64,000 nucleotides of DNA from Cystobacter fuscus (GTDB lineage Bacteria; Myxococcota; Myxococcia; Myxococcales; Myxococcaceae). Positions within the stretch are counted from its first letter, which is position 1. Every line of letters begins with the position of its first letter. Made by a program: the position numbers and the translations under genes. The notes below the pieces were generated by a model. It was not told where the DNA came from. It made no database searches and worked only from the letters and a program-made list of their open reading frames with translations. This document shows positions 20,366 to 29,618 of this stretch, piece by piece. The stretch covers positions 8,432,001-8,496,000 of the forward strand of contig NZ_CP022098.1 in the NCBI RefSeq assembly GCF_002305875.1, written 5' to 3'.

Positions 20366-21003
20366 AGGCTTGACGGCGTGACAACGAAGGGAACCGCATT
20401 GCTGTAGCAGCGAGCAATCTAGTCAGTGCCAGGCGCTCATCGGCGCCCCCCATGCCGTGCCATCCCATGAGGGCCCCCCCGGTTCCGTTTTCTGGAGCGC
20501 CGTCACTTGGAACCTTGCTCGGCGGTCCAACACGCTCAGAAAATTTCCAAAAAATCTCGCGGGCCCGTGGCGATGTGTTCACGCCGGAGGCTGGATTCTG
20601 AACGCATCAACCGTGAGACCGTTTTAAGGTGCGCGGGGGTGATGTTCTTAGGCGAAACCGCCGACTAGGCGAAACTGCCCCCATAACCGGCTGGCTCCTG
20701 CTGCGTCGGCTACCGGCAGAGCAGGCACACCCCAGCACGCTCCACGGTCCCGAGGTGCCGCTGCCCGCCCTTGGCACCGCACTCGCCCGAGCGTCGGCTG
20801 CCGTGCTCCTGGAGCCCCTCCACAGGCCCGCCGTGCTGTCTCTCGCGTCTGGTGGCTCCACTGCCCGGCTTTTGCCCGGCCAGCAACCAAGCGCGCCCCA
20901 ACAGACTCCGACGCCTTCCGCAGGCATCTCGGCAGAAGTGAGCGCCGACGCCGTCAGCGGCGACTGAGCCACGCCGAAAAAGCGCACGCATTTATCGGGA
21001 GGA
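20366..21003. other. Stretch between the repeat region and the capsid genes without a confident gene
   Basis: No family is recognisable. A 112-codon frame at 20629-20967 (+) ends 36 bp before the prohead protease but is Pro/Ala/Leu-rich and could be random high-GC sequence; a minus-strand frame covers the same bases. In a complete phage, terminase and portal genes would lie here; neither is present, which points to deletion or to a satellite design. Confidence 0.4.
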
Positions 21004-21798
21004 ATGACGCTCCCAATCACCCGCCGCTTGCAGCTCGCCGCCGTTCGTAAGGACGCCGCTTCCCTTGCAGCCGTCGAGGCTGCGGGCGGTCAACGTGTCT
21101 ACACGTTCAGGGCGAGCGACGGTGACTTCGATCGATACTCCGACCGCCTGAGCGTGAAGGGCTGGCGCGTCGAAGGTTACAACGCGAACGGCGTCGTTCT
21201 GTTCAATCACGACGACGGCGCGCAGGCAGCGAGCACGGGAGCCGAGCCCGCGCTGCCCATTGGCAAGGGGCGCGTCTACGTCGAAGGCGACGCGCTGATG
21301 ATCGACATCGTTTTCGACGATGAAGACGACTTCGCACGCAAGGTCGAGCGCAAGGTCGCGAAGGGCATCCTCAATGCTGTCTCCGTTCGCTACCTCATGC
21401 TGCCTGGGCACTACCGGCAGAACGAGCGGGGCGGCTTCGACTGTGCCGCTCAAGAATTGCTCGAAGTCTCGATCGTGACGATCCCGGGGAACGCTCGTGC
21501 CTTGCGCGCGAAGTCTCTCGACGGCGAGGGCGACGACATCGTCGAACGTATCGCGCAGCGGGTTGTCGAGCTGCTCGCCGAGCGCGGCGATGACGTGCCG
21601 ACGGACGAGGAGAACATGAAGCCTGACGCGGGTGAACAACCCCCCGCTAACGAGAGCAAGCCCGAGCCGGGCGAGCCGTCGTCTGACGATGCGCCAGCGG
21701 AAGACGACGAGGACAAAACCAAGCCGAAGAACTTCGACGCGCCCGAGGCCGCGAAGCAATTCGTCGAGGCGTTCAAGCAATACATCCGAGGAGTGTGA
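21004..21798 (+). CDS. HK97-family prohead protease
   Basis: The product is 264 residues. It has the typical prohead protease pattern: TFRASDGDFDRYSDRLSVKGW, NGVVLFNHDDGAQA with the active-site His, AKGILNAVSVRYL with the Ser, and ELLEVSIVTIPGNARAL (residues 20-175). An acidic, Pro-rich C-terminal tail follows (about 195-250), perhaps a scaffold-like segment. It matures the capsid by cleaving itself and the major capsid protein. GGGAGGA precedes the ATG, and the capsid gene starts 4 bp downstream. Confidence 0.9.
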   Translation: MTLPITRRLQLAAVRKDAASLAAVEAAGGQRVYTFRASDGDFDRYSDRLSVKGWRVEGYNANGVVLFNHDDGAQAASTGAEPALPIGKGRVYVEGDALMIDIVFDDEDDFARKVERKVAKGILNAVSVRYLMLPGHYRQNERGGFDCAAQELLEVSIVTIPGNARALRAKSLDGEGDDIVERIAQRVVELLAERGDDVPTDEENMKPDAGEQPPANESKPEPGEPSSDDAPAEDDEDKTKPKNFDAPEAAKQFVEAFKQYIRGV

Positions 21799-21802
21799 AA
21801 AG

Positions 21803-22888
21803 ATGAATCGCCAGCAAATCGCAGACATGGTCAAGGCGCTTGGTCCGGAGGTCGCGCGGGAGCTGATCGACGCCGCCGCCCGGAGCGCGCCGGGCCGCAT
21901 GGGTACAAACAGGGCGACGCGCGAGGGCAGCGTCTACGCGAGCGTCGCGAACTTTGGCGCGTTCACGAAGAGCGTCATCGCCTTGGGTCGCCGCACGGGC
22001 GCGGCCGAGATGCTCGACGCCGCGAAGCGCTTCGGCAATGCCGACGTGCAGAAGGCGGTTCAGCTCAGCAAGTTCGACTCGGCGGGCGTGCTCGTGCCCG
22101 TCCAGCAGAGCGGGGAAGTGATCGAGTTCCTGCGGCCCGAGGCGGCCCTGCTCAAGCTCGGCGTGCGAACCCAGCCGTTCAAGGGCGAGTTGCACATGGG
22201 CAGGCAGACGGGGACTTCTGTCTTCAAGTGGGTTGGCGAGGGGGAGACGGTCCCGAGGAGCGCGCCGAAGTACGGGAAGCTCGTGCTCAAGGCGCACAAG
22301 GGGATGGTCCTCACCGACGTCAGCAACGACCTGCTGCGCACGCCGGGGGTCGGTGACGCGGGCGTCGGTGAGGACCTCCGCGCCACCGTGGCCGATGGCC
22401 TCGACGACGCTGGCTTCAACGGTGACGGCACGGGCGCCGCGCCGAAGGGTCTCTTCGTGCAGCTCGACCCCGCGCAGGTCTTCGCGAGCACGGGCACGAC
22501 CGCCGCAGCCTACCTGGCCGACATCGACAAGGCGGTCGAGCTGCCGTTGACCGCACATGTTCGCATGGGCACTGCGGCGTGGGTCATTCACCCGACCCGG
22601 GCGACCGCGCTGATGCAGCTCAAGGACACGGGCATCTTCATCTTCCGTCAGGAGATGCTCGACAAGGGCACGATCCGGGGCTTCCCCTTCGTGATGACGA
22701 CGCGCGTCCCGGTGACGCGGGTAACGTTCTGTGCCGACTGGCGCCAATTCATCTACGGAATCGACGAGAATCTGATCCTCTCCGAGCACGACACCCGCGC
22801 CGAGCACGACGAGACGACCATCCGCGCGATCGTGAAGGGCGACTTCAAGCTGCGCCAGCCGAAGGCGTTCAGCTCGATCACCTACTAA
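21803..22888 (+). CDS. HK97-type phage major capsid protein
   Basis: The product is 361 residues from the ATG at 21803. Its layout fits HK97-fold capsids: a helical N-terminal delta region (1-75), then SAGVLVPVQQSGEVIEFLRPEAALLKLG, E-loop/P-domain strands (HMGRQTGTSVFKWVGEGETVP), SNDLLRTPGVGD, a region AAPKGLFVQ, and the C-terminal FPFVMTTRVP and LSEHDTRAEHDETTIRAIVKGDF strand, all read in pieces. The protease/capsid pair is the only structural phage module in the window. Confidence 0.9.
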   Translation: MNRQQIADMVKALGPEVARELIDAAARSAPGRMGTNRATREGSVYASVANFGAFTKSVIALGRRTGAAEMLDAAKRFGNADVQKAVQLSKFDSAGVLVPVQQSGEVIEFLRPEAALLKLGVRTQPFKGELHMGRQTGTSVFKWVGEGETVPRSAPKYGKLVLKAHKGMVLTDVSNDLLRTPGVGDAGVGEDLRATVADGLDDAGFNGDGTGAAPKGLFVQLDPAQVFASTGTTAAAYLADIDKAVELPLTAHVRMGTAAWVIHPTRATALMQLKDTGIFIFRQEMLDKGTIRGFPFVMTTRVPVTRVTFCADWRQFIYGIDENLILSEHDTRAEHDETTIRAIVKGDFKLRQPKAFSSITY

Positions 22889-22895
22889 CGGAAGA

Positions 22896-23068
22896 CCTGC
22901 CCGCGCTCGAAGCTGACCGTCCTGGAGGGGAACCACGACAACGCGGTTCTACGCATCCTGTCGGTCAGTGAGCCGTCGCTCGTCGCGGGTTTCTGGGAGA
23001 GGTTCGCCCGCGACCTGGACTTCGAGCGGCTCGGGGTCGAGTGGGTGCCGGAGGCCGACGCCGCAACT
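22896..23068 (+). pseudogene. Fragment of a calcineurin-like metallophosphoesterase
   Basis: Right after the capsid gene one frame reads KLTVLEGNHDNAVLRILS and continues for about 40 residues (ARDLDFERLGVEWVPEAD). LEGNHD is the metal-ligand motif of calcineurin-type phosphoesterases, often followed by an Arg-containing helix as here. There is no start or stop consistent with a full gene of 200-300 residues, so it is an internal fragment left by deletion. Confidence 0.55.
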
Positions 23069-23295
23069 TGTACCCGGCCCGCTGTGAGCTATGCGGCATG
23101 CGACTGGGGCGGGAACAGGGAGAGCTGACGGTCAACGAGCATCTGACGGCAGACGGGATATGGCGGTGTGTCTGGCGGGCACGCTGCGTGGACATGTCGA
23201 GGTGTTGCGATCGGATTCGGGAAAAGCTTGGCGCTGGCTCGCAAACTAAACGGGACAACGGGACTAGGGGCTCTTTAATTGTTTGGGCTCTTTAA
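23041..23295 (+). CDS. Small Cys-rich hypothetical protein of the element
   Basis: This 84-codon frame contains ARCELCGMRLGREQGELTV and, further on, WRCVWRARCVDMSRCCDRI. The CxxC and following Cys residues could hold a zinc ion. The start is uncertain because the frame begins inside the phosphoesterase fragment. The product could be a small phage-type zinc protein or a remnant. Confidence 0.4.
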   Translation: MGAGGRRRNLYPARCELCGMRLGREQGELTVNEHLTADGIWRCVWRARCVDMSRCCDRIREKLGAGSQTKRDNGTRGSLIVWAL

Positions 23296-23326
23296 TTGCT
23301 TGGGAGGTTGCACTTGGCAAAAGCAC

Positions 23327-23914
23327 TTATAAATTGCGTTCCTTGCTTAAGGCAAGAGCCGTACTTCCATCCAGACGCCGCCACCGCTTTGGCTTGATGG
23401 CGTTGACTGCCCGCTCTATCCGGTTTCTGGTCTCTGGGGGAATATCGCCCTTGGACGCATAGCCAATGTCTCGCTTCTTGTCTCCCTCGGTGAAAATGTG
23501 CTCATCAATAAATCTGGTAAATTCATTTGGCATCCATCGCTTCTTTACTTCTTCCCAGCCAGCTCGGCTTTTCATGTCCGCCGATATGGCGTCAGGTGCC
23601 TCGTCACCCACAAGTTCAATATGGCGACTAAGCATCCAATAAAAGAAGTCGGCGGGCTTGACTACCCCGCTTCGGTAGTAATTGAATTGATCTAACTGAT
23701 GGCTCCAAAAGCGAAGGTAGTACTCGGTGGGGGGCAGTTTTTCATGACAGATTCTGTCAAAGCGATCGTTGCAGTGAAGCGTCGCGTCTACAACCTTGGA
23801 TAAATGCGCAAACTCAAGAGTCTCAACCATGACCTGCCTTGTTTTGTGCATGAGATAGGCAGTCCCGCCGAGAATGATAATGTTCATCGCCCCAAGAATT
23901 GCATTCAGCTCCAC
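23327..23914 (-). CDS. Membrane-anchored hypothetical protein, low-GC cargo
   Basis: The product is 195 residues. One hydrophobic segment lies near the N-terminus (about residues 5-20, LGAMNIIILGGTAYLM) and the remaining part is soluble, helical and aromatic-rich (YYLRFWSHQLDQFNYY). No family is recognised. Its base composition is clearly more A+T-rich than the host genes, consistent with recent transfer. It is a single gene facing the capsid genes. Confidence 0.6.
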   Translation of the reverse strand: MELNAILGAMNIIILGGTAYLMHKTRQVMVETLEFAHLSKVVDATLHCNDRFDRICHEKLPPTEYYLRFWSHQLDQFNYYRSGVVKPADFFYWMLSRHIELVGDEAPDAISADMKSRAGWEEVKKRWMPNEFTRFIDEHIFTEGDKKRDIGYASKGDIPPETRNRIERAVNAIKPKRWRRLDGSTALALSKERNL

Positions 23915-24747
23915 TACTACCTCCTTTTGTTAGGATCTCTGAAGAGTACTCCGAACGGATTCATGACCGCTGTGCATCATCTTCATAAAAGGCACAAGGT
24001 TCTTTCTCAAGGGACTTTTACCACGCTGTGCCAGGACGCGCGAACAGCGGGGCCATTGGCACAGGTCCTGCGTACAGTGTCGCTGTAGCTTTGAGGCTGG
24101 GCGCCTTCGAGAGTGTCGCGCCTTAGCGGCTGCCGCTCCCGCGATACCACCGCGCCTCCCCCATGTCGGGTTGCTGATGTCCTCCACGGTACGCGCTGCC
24201 GCAGTTCCGCGACATGAGCCGCACCCGAGCAGGAGGGGACCGCGCCCGGGCTGCTCGCGCTTTGGCCGCCTCCCGTCCCTGAGAGCGCCCCACTGCGCCC
24301 GGGGTCGCAGAGTCGGCAGGCATCCAAGCCTCTGGGGCCCCTCACTTCGCTGCCGTCCACGGCCCCGAGGCGCAGCAACTCGCCGCCGTGGCCGCGCGCT
24401 GCGCCATGGTGCAATACCTCTCAGCCCGAAGGCCGCGCCACTACTGCGCGTAGGCCCGCCTTGCATTGACAATCATTTGCAGAAGGCGGCGCGTGAGCGC
24501 GCGACCTCTACACAGCCCCGCGCCGTACCGATTCCGGTAAGGGCACCCGCCGCGCACAGTGGCCCGAATAAGCCAGGCATGTAGGGAACAAATCTGTACT
24601 GATTTCCCCGTTTCGGGCCTAAACGCGCAATCTCTGCAATATTTGTTTCGGACCTGTTCGTTAGTCCGGGGCTTCCCCTGTTCACATGACTGTGTTACCT
24701 ATCCGGGCGTTTCGCCGCCTTACTGACTACCGCGCTGGAGGTGCCCC
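23915..24747. other. Long intergenic stretch, mostly uninterpretable
   Basis: These 833 bp hold overlapping frames on both strands (for example 24007-24414 minus and 24171-24584 plus) without recognisable motifs or consistent ribosome sites. A+T-rich segments near 24580-24660 precede the lipoprotein gene and are a plausible promoter region. I see no complete gene. Confidence 0.35.
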
Positions 24748-25347
24748 ATGCTGAGCGAACCGCGTTCGCCTCGGAGGTGGATTCGTGTTGCCTGTCTTTC
24801 GGTTCGTCCCCCGCTGAGCTTGCTTGCAGTGCTGGCGTTGCTCGCGTCCGGCCCGGTTGCGTGCGCGAGCCGTCCTCCCCCGGATGCGCTCGCCGCTACC
24901 CGTGACGCGCTCGCGGGCCTGGACGAGTTCGGCGCGCTGCTGCTGGGGGCCGGGCTGCCCGTCGAAGCCATTCTCCAGGGGCGCAGCGTGTCGCCTGTGC
25001 AGGCCGAGCGGCTGCGGCGCTACTTCCCGATCCTGCCCTACCTCCCCCAGCACTACGCCCCCCGGGTCGTTGCCGACGAGCTGCTGCGCTACGTCGAGCA
25101 GCACGGACAAGGGCTGTCCCGCTGGGACTTGAGCCGGATGGTTCAGGAGTACCGGAACCTATTCCTTCTCCGCCAGGATGGCTTCCTCGCGGCAGCGCTC
25201 ACCGGTGAGCCCGCGCGATGGGTTGGCCCGGTCGAGGTTCGCGACCACGGGGCAGGCGCGGCTGAGTTTGAAATAGGCGTGTTCTACACGCGCGGGGACG
25301 GCGAGAGCTGGCGGCGTGCAGACAATCCCAACCTCGACAGGCTGTAG
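24748..25347 (+). CDS. Lipoprotein of unknown function upstream of the kinase cassette
   Basis: The product is 199 residues. A long basic signal peptide ends at a lipobox-like PVACAS (about residues 36-41). The mature part contains RRYFPILPYLPQHYAPRVVADELLRY in pieces and ends in a WRRADNPNLDRL tail. It probably belongs to a myxobacterial paralogous lipoprotein family. It is followed after 22 bp by the pseudokinase gene and may form an operon with it, the two XRE regulators and perhaps the kinase. Confidence 0.65.
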   Translation: MLSEPRSPRRWIRVACLSVRPPLSLLAVLALLASGPVACASRPPPDALAATRDALAGLDEFGALLLGAGLPVEAILQGRSVSPVQAERLRRYFPILPYLPQHYAPRVVADELLRYVEQHGQGLSRWDLSRMVQEYRNLFLLRQDGFLAAALTGEPARWVGPVEVRDHGAGAAEFEIGVFYTRGDGESWRRADNPNLDRL

Positions 25348-25369
25348 GGCCTCGTTAGGAGAGCGCACC

Positions 25370-26482
25370 ATGACTGACAGCTCTGGCCCTCGCCTTCGCC
25401 TCGATTTCGAGGGCTTCCGTTACGAGGTTTACGGCACCCAGGTTGAACACAGGGACTACGACACTCTTTTGCTTGCCTGGAGGCAGCCCGTTAGCGGCGG
25501 GCCTCGCTCGCAAGTCATTCTGAAACCTATGCAGTTGCCGTCGGACCACGAGCGGGGCGAGCGAGCGTGGGAAGAGGTGCAGCTCGCCACGTATTTGCAG
25601 CACCCGGGCATCGCGAAGGTTTTCGGCTTCGCTTCCCATGCCGATGTTCCCTATGTCATCTCGGAGCACATGCGAGGCTGCTACCTCCTGACGGCAATGG
25701 ACTTCGCTTTGCTGGTGGGGCGCATGTTGTCGCCCCCCTTCGCTGCCTATGTCGCGGCGGAAGTAGCGGACGCGCTTGCTTATGCACATGCCCAACCGCT
25801 GCACGTCATACACCGCGCCGTGGGGCCGATGAGGATTCGTCTCGGGTTTGATGGTCGCGTCAAGCTCGTGAACTTCGGCGCGGCGTACTCCGAGCTGCGC
25901 GATCGCTTGCAGACGCCGCCCGGCCTGCTGCGCGGCGATCCGGCCTATTGTGCGCCCGAAATCCTGCGCGCTGCGATGGAGGCCACCGGGCGCCAGGCCG
26001 ACCCGCTCATCGCGGGAGCCATTGACGGCAGGGCGGATGTGTTTTCGCTCGGGCTCGTGCTGCTGGAAATGCTCTTGGCTGAATACCCGCTCGATCCGAC
26101 CGATATCCCCGTGCAACGCGCGCCGCAGGGATTCGCCTACCATGTGCGAGCCGAGCGGAGCGCGCAGCTAAGCCTGGACACGCTGGTTTACCGCACGCTG
26201 CGCTTTCAACCCCAGGACGCGGATCGTCGTCTGGAGTTCGCGCCCGGTCCTTTGCGGTCCATTGTCCGGCGTGCGCTTCAACCGGATCCCCGCGAGCGTT
26301 GTTCTGCCGCCGAGATGCGCGAAGAACTGCTCGTCTACCTCGGGACTGTAGAGCCGCCCGTCGTCGCCGACGAGGTCGCGGCAGAGCTGAAGGCGATCTT
26401 CGACGCTGCCGCGAAGTTCAAGCGGTTGGTCGCGAATCCAATCGAGCGAACCGCGTTGTCGCCGGACGAGCAGGGAGGCTAG
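25370..26482 (+). CDS. Ser/Thr protein kinase-like protein, probably a pseudokinase
   Basis: The product is 370 residues from the ATG at 25370. A kinase fold is clear: a VILKPMQ strand with Lys52, an alpha-C Glu near 68, a catalytic-loop position VIHRAVGPMRIRL (148-160), a metal-loop position VNFGAAYS (167-174) and an APE motif YCAPE (193-197), followed by DVFSLGLVLLEML. The catalytic Asp of HRD is Ala and the Asp of DFG is Asn, and no Gly-rich loop is evident, so phosphotransfer is unlikely. There is no transmembrane segment. It lies between a lipoprotein and two XRE genes, and may be a scaffold or regulator of the active kinase downstream. Confidence 0.8.
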   Translation: MTDSSGPRLRLDFEGFRYEVYGTQVEHRDYDTLLLAWRQPVSGGPRSQVILKPMQLPSDHERGERAWEEVQLATYLQHPGIAKVFGFASHADVPYVISEHMRGCYLLTAMDFALLVGRMLSPPFAAYVAAEVADALAYAHAQPLHVIHRAVGPMRIRLGFDGRVKLVNFGAAYSELRDRLQTPPGLLRGDPAYCAPEILRAAMEATGRQADPLIAGAIDGRADVFSLGLVLLEMLLAEYPLDPTDIPVQRAPQGFAYHVRAERSAQLSLDTLVYRTLRFQPQDADRRLEFAPGPLRSIVRRALQPDPRERCSAAEMREELLVYLGTVEPPVVADEVAAELKAIFDAAAKFKRLVANPIERTALSPDEQGG

Positions 26483-26486
26483 CGCC

Positions 26487-26930
26487 ATGAGTCAAAAGCC
26501 TGTCACACGGTCGCCCGAGAAGGATCCGCTGAGCGTCCAGATTGGAGGTGCAGCACGCAAGGCTCGAATGGCTTTGAAACTGTCGCAGGAGGAAGCCGCC
26601 GAGCTTGTCGGCGTTGCGACGGAAGTCTATGGAAAGTATGAACGGGGCGACCTGCGCCCGAGCACTCCGACGCTTGTAAAGCTCAGCAAGGCGCTCGGGA
26701 CTTCTGTCGATGTCTTGATCGGGCTCGCTGGTGACAGGAAGACGACGACACCCGAGATTCCCGAACCAACGCCCGCCCCCATGCCGCGAGAGTTTCGACG
26801 GCTGCGCCGCACGTTGCGGACAATGGATAAGCTTCAGCTTGCCACCTTCACGCGCATGGCTGCTGTGCTCGTGACGCATAAGCGGCGGCGGCAGCGCTCC
26901 CGAAGCCGGGCACAAGCGGCGGCGACCTGA
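26487..26930 (+). CDS. XRE-family HTH regulator 1
   Basis: The product is 147 residues. The Cro/CI-type HTH spans residues about 20-78 (ARKARMALKLSQEEAAELVG, then YGKYERGDLRPSTPTLVKLS). The C-terminal part has a basic helix ending KRRRQRSRSRAQAAAT. It starts 4 bp after the pseudokinase stop. It is probably a DNA-binding regulator of the cassette. It resembles the next gene in plan, so the two may be paralogues. Confidence 0.85.
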   Translation: MSQKPVTRSPEKDPLSVQIGGAARKARMALKLSQEEAAELVGVATEVYGKYERGDLRPSTPTLVKLSKALGTSVDVLIGLAGDRKTTTPEIPEPTPAPMPREFRRLRRTLRTMDKLQLATFTRMAAVLVTHKRRRQRSRSRAQAAAT

Positions 26931-26942
26931 TAGAGATGCCTT

Positions 26943-27305
26943 ATGGAAGACGACCTTCTGCAAAAGACGATCGGAGAGGCTGCCCGAACCGCACGCGAGA
27001 GGCTCGGGCTCACTCAGGCCCAAGTAGCGCAAAAGGCTGGCATGAGCGCGCAGGTCTACGGACGAATCGAGCGCGGCGGAATGATGCCTAGCGTTCCGGC
27101 ACTCCGACGGCTCGCGGCGGCGTTGGGTGTGTCGCCTGCTGTGCTGCTGGATATGAGCCCCCGCGAAGTGCCCGCCACGGACAAGGATCTGTCACCCGAG
27201 ACCCGGAAGGCTGTCGGGCTCCTGCGGACGTGGCCGGAGTCCAAGGTCGCGGTCGGGTGTGGACTGCTGCGCGTGCTCGACGCTGCGCCGATGCGTGATG
27301 AATAG
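26943..27305 (+). CDS. XRE-family HTH regulator 2
   Basis: The product is 120 residues with an HTH at about 8-65 (ARERLGLTQAQVAQKAGMSA, then YGRIERGGMMPSVPALRRLA). It starts 12 bp after regulator 1 with a similar domain order, which suggests a tandem duplication followed by divergence. The C-terminal 45 residues lack known motifs. Confidence 0.85.
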   Translation: MEDDLLQKTIGEAARTARERLGLTQAQVAQKAGMSAQVYGRIERGGMMPSVPALRRLAAALGVSPAVLLDMSPREVPATDKDLSPETRKAVGLLRTWPESKVAVGCGLLRVLDAAPMRDE

Positions 27306-27459
27306 CCCCATCTCGGATTAGGGACTGGGGCGGTGGGTGGGGCGGCCGACTTGGAGCGGTCGCCACCATGGAGGGGTCCACCTGCCGCCCCGGTCCCGCT
27401 GTCTGAGCCGCATCCCTGCGGTTATGCTACGCTCCCCCATCTAGGAGGTGAGGTAGAGC

Positions 27460-29586
27460 GTGGGACTGACACTCAGGCACCCGGACATCGGCGAGATGAT
27501 CGGGGACTACAAGGTCGTGGGGTTCTTGGGCGCGGGGGGCCTCGGGATCGTCTACAAGGTCGAGCGCGGGGGCCGCTTTTTTGCGTTGAAGCTCCTCTTG
27601 GTCTCCACGCTGGACGGCAGGGGCAAGCGTGAGATCGGCATTCTCATTCACCTGGAGAACCCCGGCGTCGTCCGCTACGTGGGCTCGGACTTCTGGCCCG
27701 ACCCGGTTATCGGCCATCCCTATATCGTGATGGAATTCGTGCCGGGCGATACGCTTTTTGCGTTTGCCTACAGCCAAAACCCATCGGCGCGGAAGGCGAC
27801 GCGTATCGTTCTGGAAGTGGCGGTGACGCTCGGGGAGGTACACGCGGCGGGTGTGTTTCACCGCGACGTGAAGCCTGAGAACATTCTCATTCGGGAAGGG
27901 AGCGAGAGACCGATCTTGATTGATTTCGGAATTGGTTCTCTTGCGAGTGCCCCGACTGTCACCGGCTCGCAGCTCCCACCGGGGACAGAGGAGTTCCGAT
28001 CCCCCGAGCAGATCCGGTTCAAGCGCGCCCACCCTGACGGCGCGGGTCAATACGAGTACGGCACGGCCGACGAGATGTGGGCGTTGGGCGTGAGTTATTA
28101 CTGGCTGCTTACGGATGTGTTTCCCTTTGGCGAGCGGACGGATCCGGGGGGGCTGGATGGGCTGCGCGAGCGCATCTTGAGCCATCGGCCCGAAGCGCCG
28201 CACGTCGTGAACCCCCGAGTGCCGCTGGCAGCCTCGCTGCTGTGCATGAGGATGCTTGCTGATCGACCGGAGGATCGTTTCCCGGTGGTTGCGACGCTGT
28301 GCGCGGCTTTGAATGAGTCCCTGTCCAACGCTGAGAACGACGCCACCTGGGATCCGCCGCTCGGGGACCCGGACGATCCGCAGCTCACAACCACGGTCGA
28401 GGACCCGGAACGGCAGGAGGCGAGCGAGCAGCGGCGCGCGTTTCTAAGGGCGGTGAAGCGGCGCCCCCGGCGCGGGCGGCCTCTGCCGAAAAGGGACCGG
28501 GTGTTCTTCCTGCCCGAGCAGATGGCAGCCCCAAAGGTCCCGGCAGCAGCCGCAAACCCGGACGAGATCCCCACGGTGGACGCGCCCGGCGTGGCCCCGG
28601 CCCCGGCAGAGCACGAGCTGCCCGTTAAGAGCGCCCCAGTGCCGCCAGCTCGCGAACTCGAGCCCGCCGCCGCCGCTCCCCAGCTCCGTCGCGCCGCGTG
28701 GCGTCTAGGGCTCGCTGGGGCCGTGCTGCTGGTGGCCGTCGTTGTCCTGTCCGTGGGCGCGAACCTGGGGGGACCTGGCTCGTCAAGCCGCACCAGCGAG
28801 GCAGGGCCAGAGCTGCCGCTACCGTCCACGTCCCCGGGCCCTCACGCTACCGATGCAGGCGTGCGCGGTCATGAAGTGGCGCTTTCGGCAAAGCCGCTGG
28901 AATCTCACCCGGGAGGAGATGCGGCGCCTACGGGGGCTCAACCTCCCGCGTCCGCCTCTAACCCTATGCCTCGCACTACTGCTCAGACGACCAAGAATGA
29001 GACTCCCAAAACGCAGCCGCAAAGCTCCGGGTTCCGCTTCCCGGTGAGGCCGGCCGTTGCGGCGGTCGCGGCCTGCTCGCTGCTGGATGGGGGATGCACC
29101 GGGGCCGCTTCCCAGGTGCGCCCCGAGCCCCCCGCGATTACGTGTCCGCAGGGATGGCGGGAGACCCACGAGAGGTTCAACGTTACCGGCTCCGGCGAGA
29201 CCGCCACGGTGAAAGGGTACAAGGGCGAACCCGGGGAGCTGGCCAGGGTGAAGGATGGTCCCGCTGCCCTACAGGTGGGCAAGGTCGGTGGCGTTGGATT
29301 CGGTTACGTTGGCAATCTGCCTGCCGGCACCCTTCTACTTGGACAGTGGCAGCTCGGCGACGACCGCCTTTTCGGCACCTTCAACCGGGCGCAGATTCCA
29401 GGCGTGGGGACTCTCCCCGTGTGTTTGGTTGCTGGCCTGGAAATCGACACAGGTTATCTGGACGAACGCGGCAATGAATACCTTTGCGGCCCTGGCTTGG
29501 GCGTCTGCCTCACTCCCGGAAGCAAGCACGGCAACGCCAAGACTGCCACGCGCGTTCTTCTCCTGGTTCCTTTCGGGCAGCCCTAA
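27460..29586 (+). CDS. Transmembrane Ser/Thr protein kinase with extracytoplasmic C-terminal domain
   Basis: The product is 708 residues from a GTG at 27460 with an AGGAGGTGAGG ribosome site. The kinase domain is intact: FLGAGGLGIVYKV Gly loop, ALK (Lys44), HRDVKPEN (134-141), DFG (155-157), and GTEEFRSPEQ in the activation segment. An acidic/Pro linker leads to one membrane helix (about 413-435, GAVLLVAVVVLSVGA). A 270-residue C-terminal part follows with paired Cys residues and TCPQGWRETHERF. The plan is that of a membrane sensor kinase of the Hanks type. It is followed by a DUF2381 gene, a pairing seen in myxobacteria. Confidence 0.9.
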   Translation: MGLTLRHPDIGEMIGDYKVVGFLGAGGLGIVYKVERGGRFFALKLLLVSTLDGRGKREIGILIHLENPGVVRYVGSDFWPDPVIGHPYIVMEFVPGDTLFAFAYSQNPSARKATRIVLEVAVTLGEVHAAGVFHRDVKPENILIREGSERPILIDFGIGSLASAPTVTGSQLPPGTEEFRSPEQIRFKRAHPDGAGQYEYGTADEMWALGVSYYWLLTDVFPFGERTDPGGLDGLRERILSHRPEAPHVVNPRVPLAASLLCMRMLADRPEDRFPVVATLCAALNESLSNAENDATWDPPLGDPDDPQLTTTVEDPERQEASEQRRAFLRAVKRRPRRGRPLPKRDRVFFLPEQMAAPKVPAAAANPDEIPTVDAPGVAPAPAEHELPVKSAPVPPARELEPAAAAPQLRRAAWRLGLAGAVLLVAVVVLSVGANLGGPGSSSRTSEAGPELPLPSTSPGPHATDAGVRGHEVALSAKPLESHPGGDAAPTGAQPPASASNPMPRTTAQTTKNETPKTQPQSSGFRFPVRPAVAAVAACSLLDGGCTGAASQVRPEPPAITCPQGWRETHERFNVTGSGETATVKGYKGEPGELARVKDGPAALQVGKVGGVGFGYVGNLPAGTLLLGQWQLGDDRLFGTFNRAQIPGVGTLPVCLVAGLEIDTGYLDERGNEYLCGPGLGVCLTPGSKHGNAKTATRVLLLVPFGQP

Positions 29587-29618
29587 GCATTGTGCCGCTT
29601 TTTGGAGGTTGAGATTCC

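Noticed and set aside
24007-24584. Overlapping frames on both strands as novel element genes
   Set aside because: Neither frame has recognisable motifs, convincing starts or distinct codon use; I record the stretch as uninterpreted.
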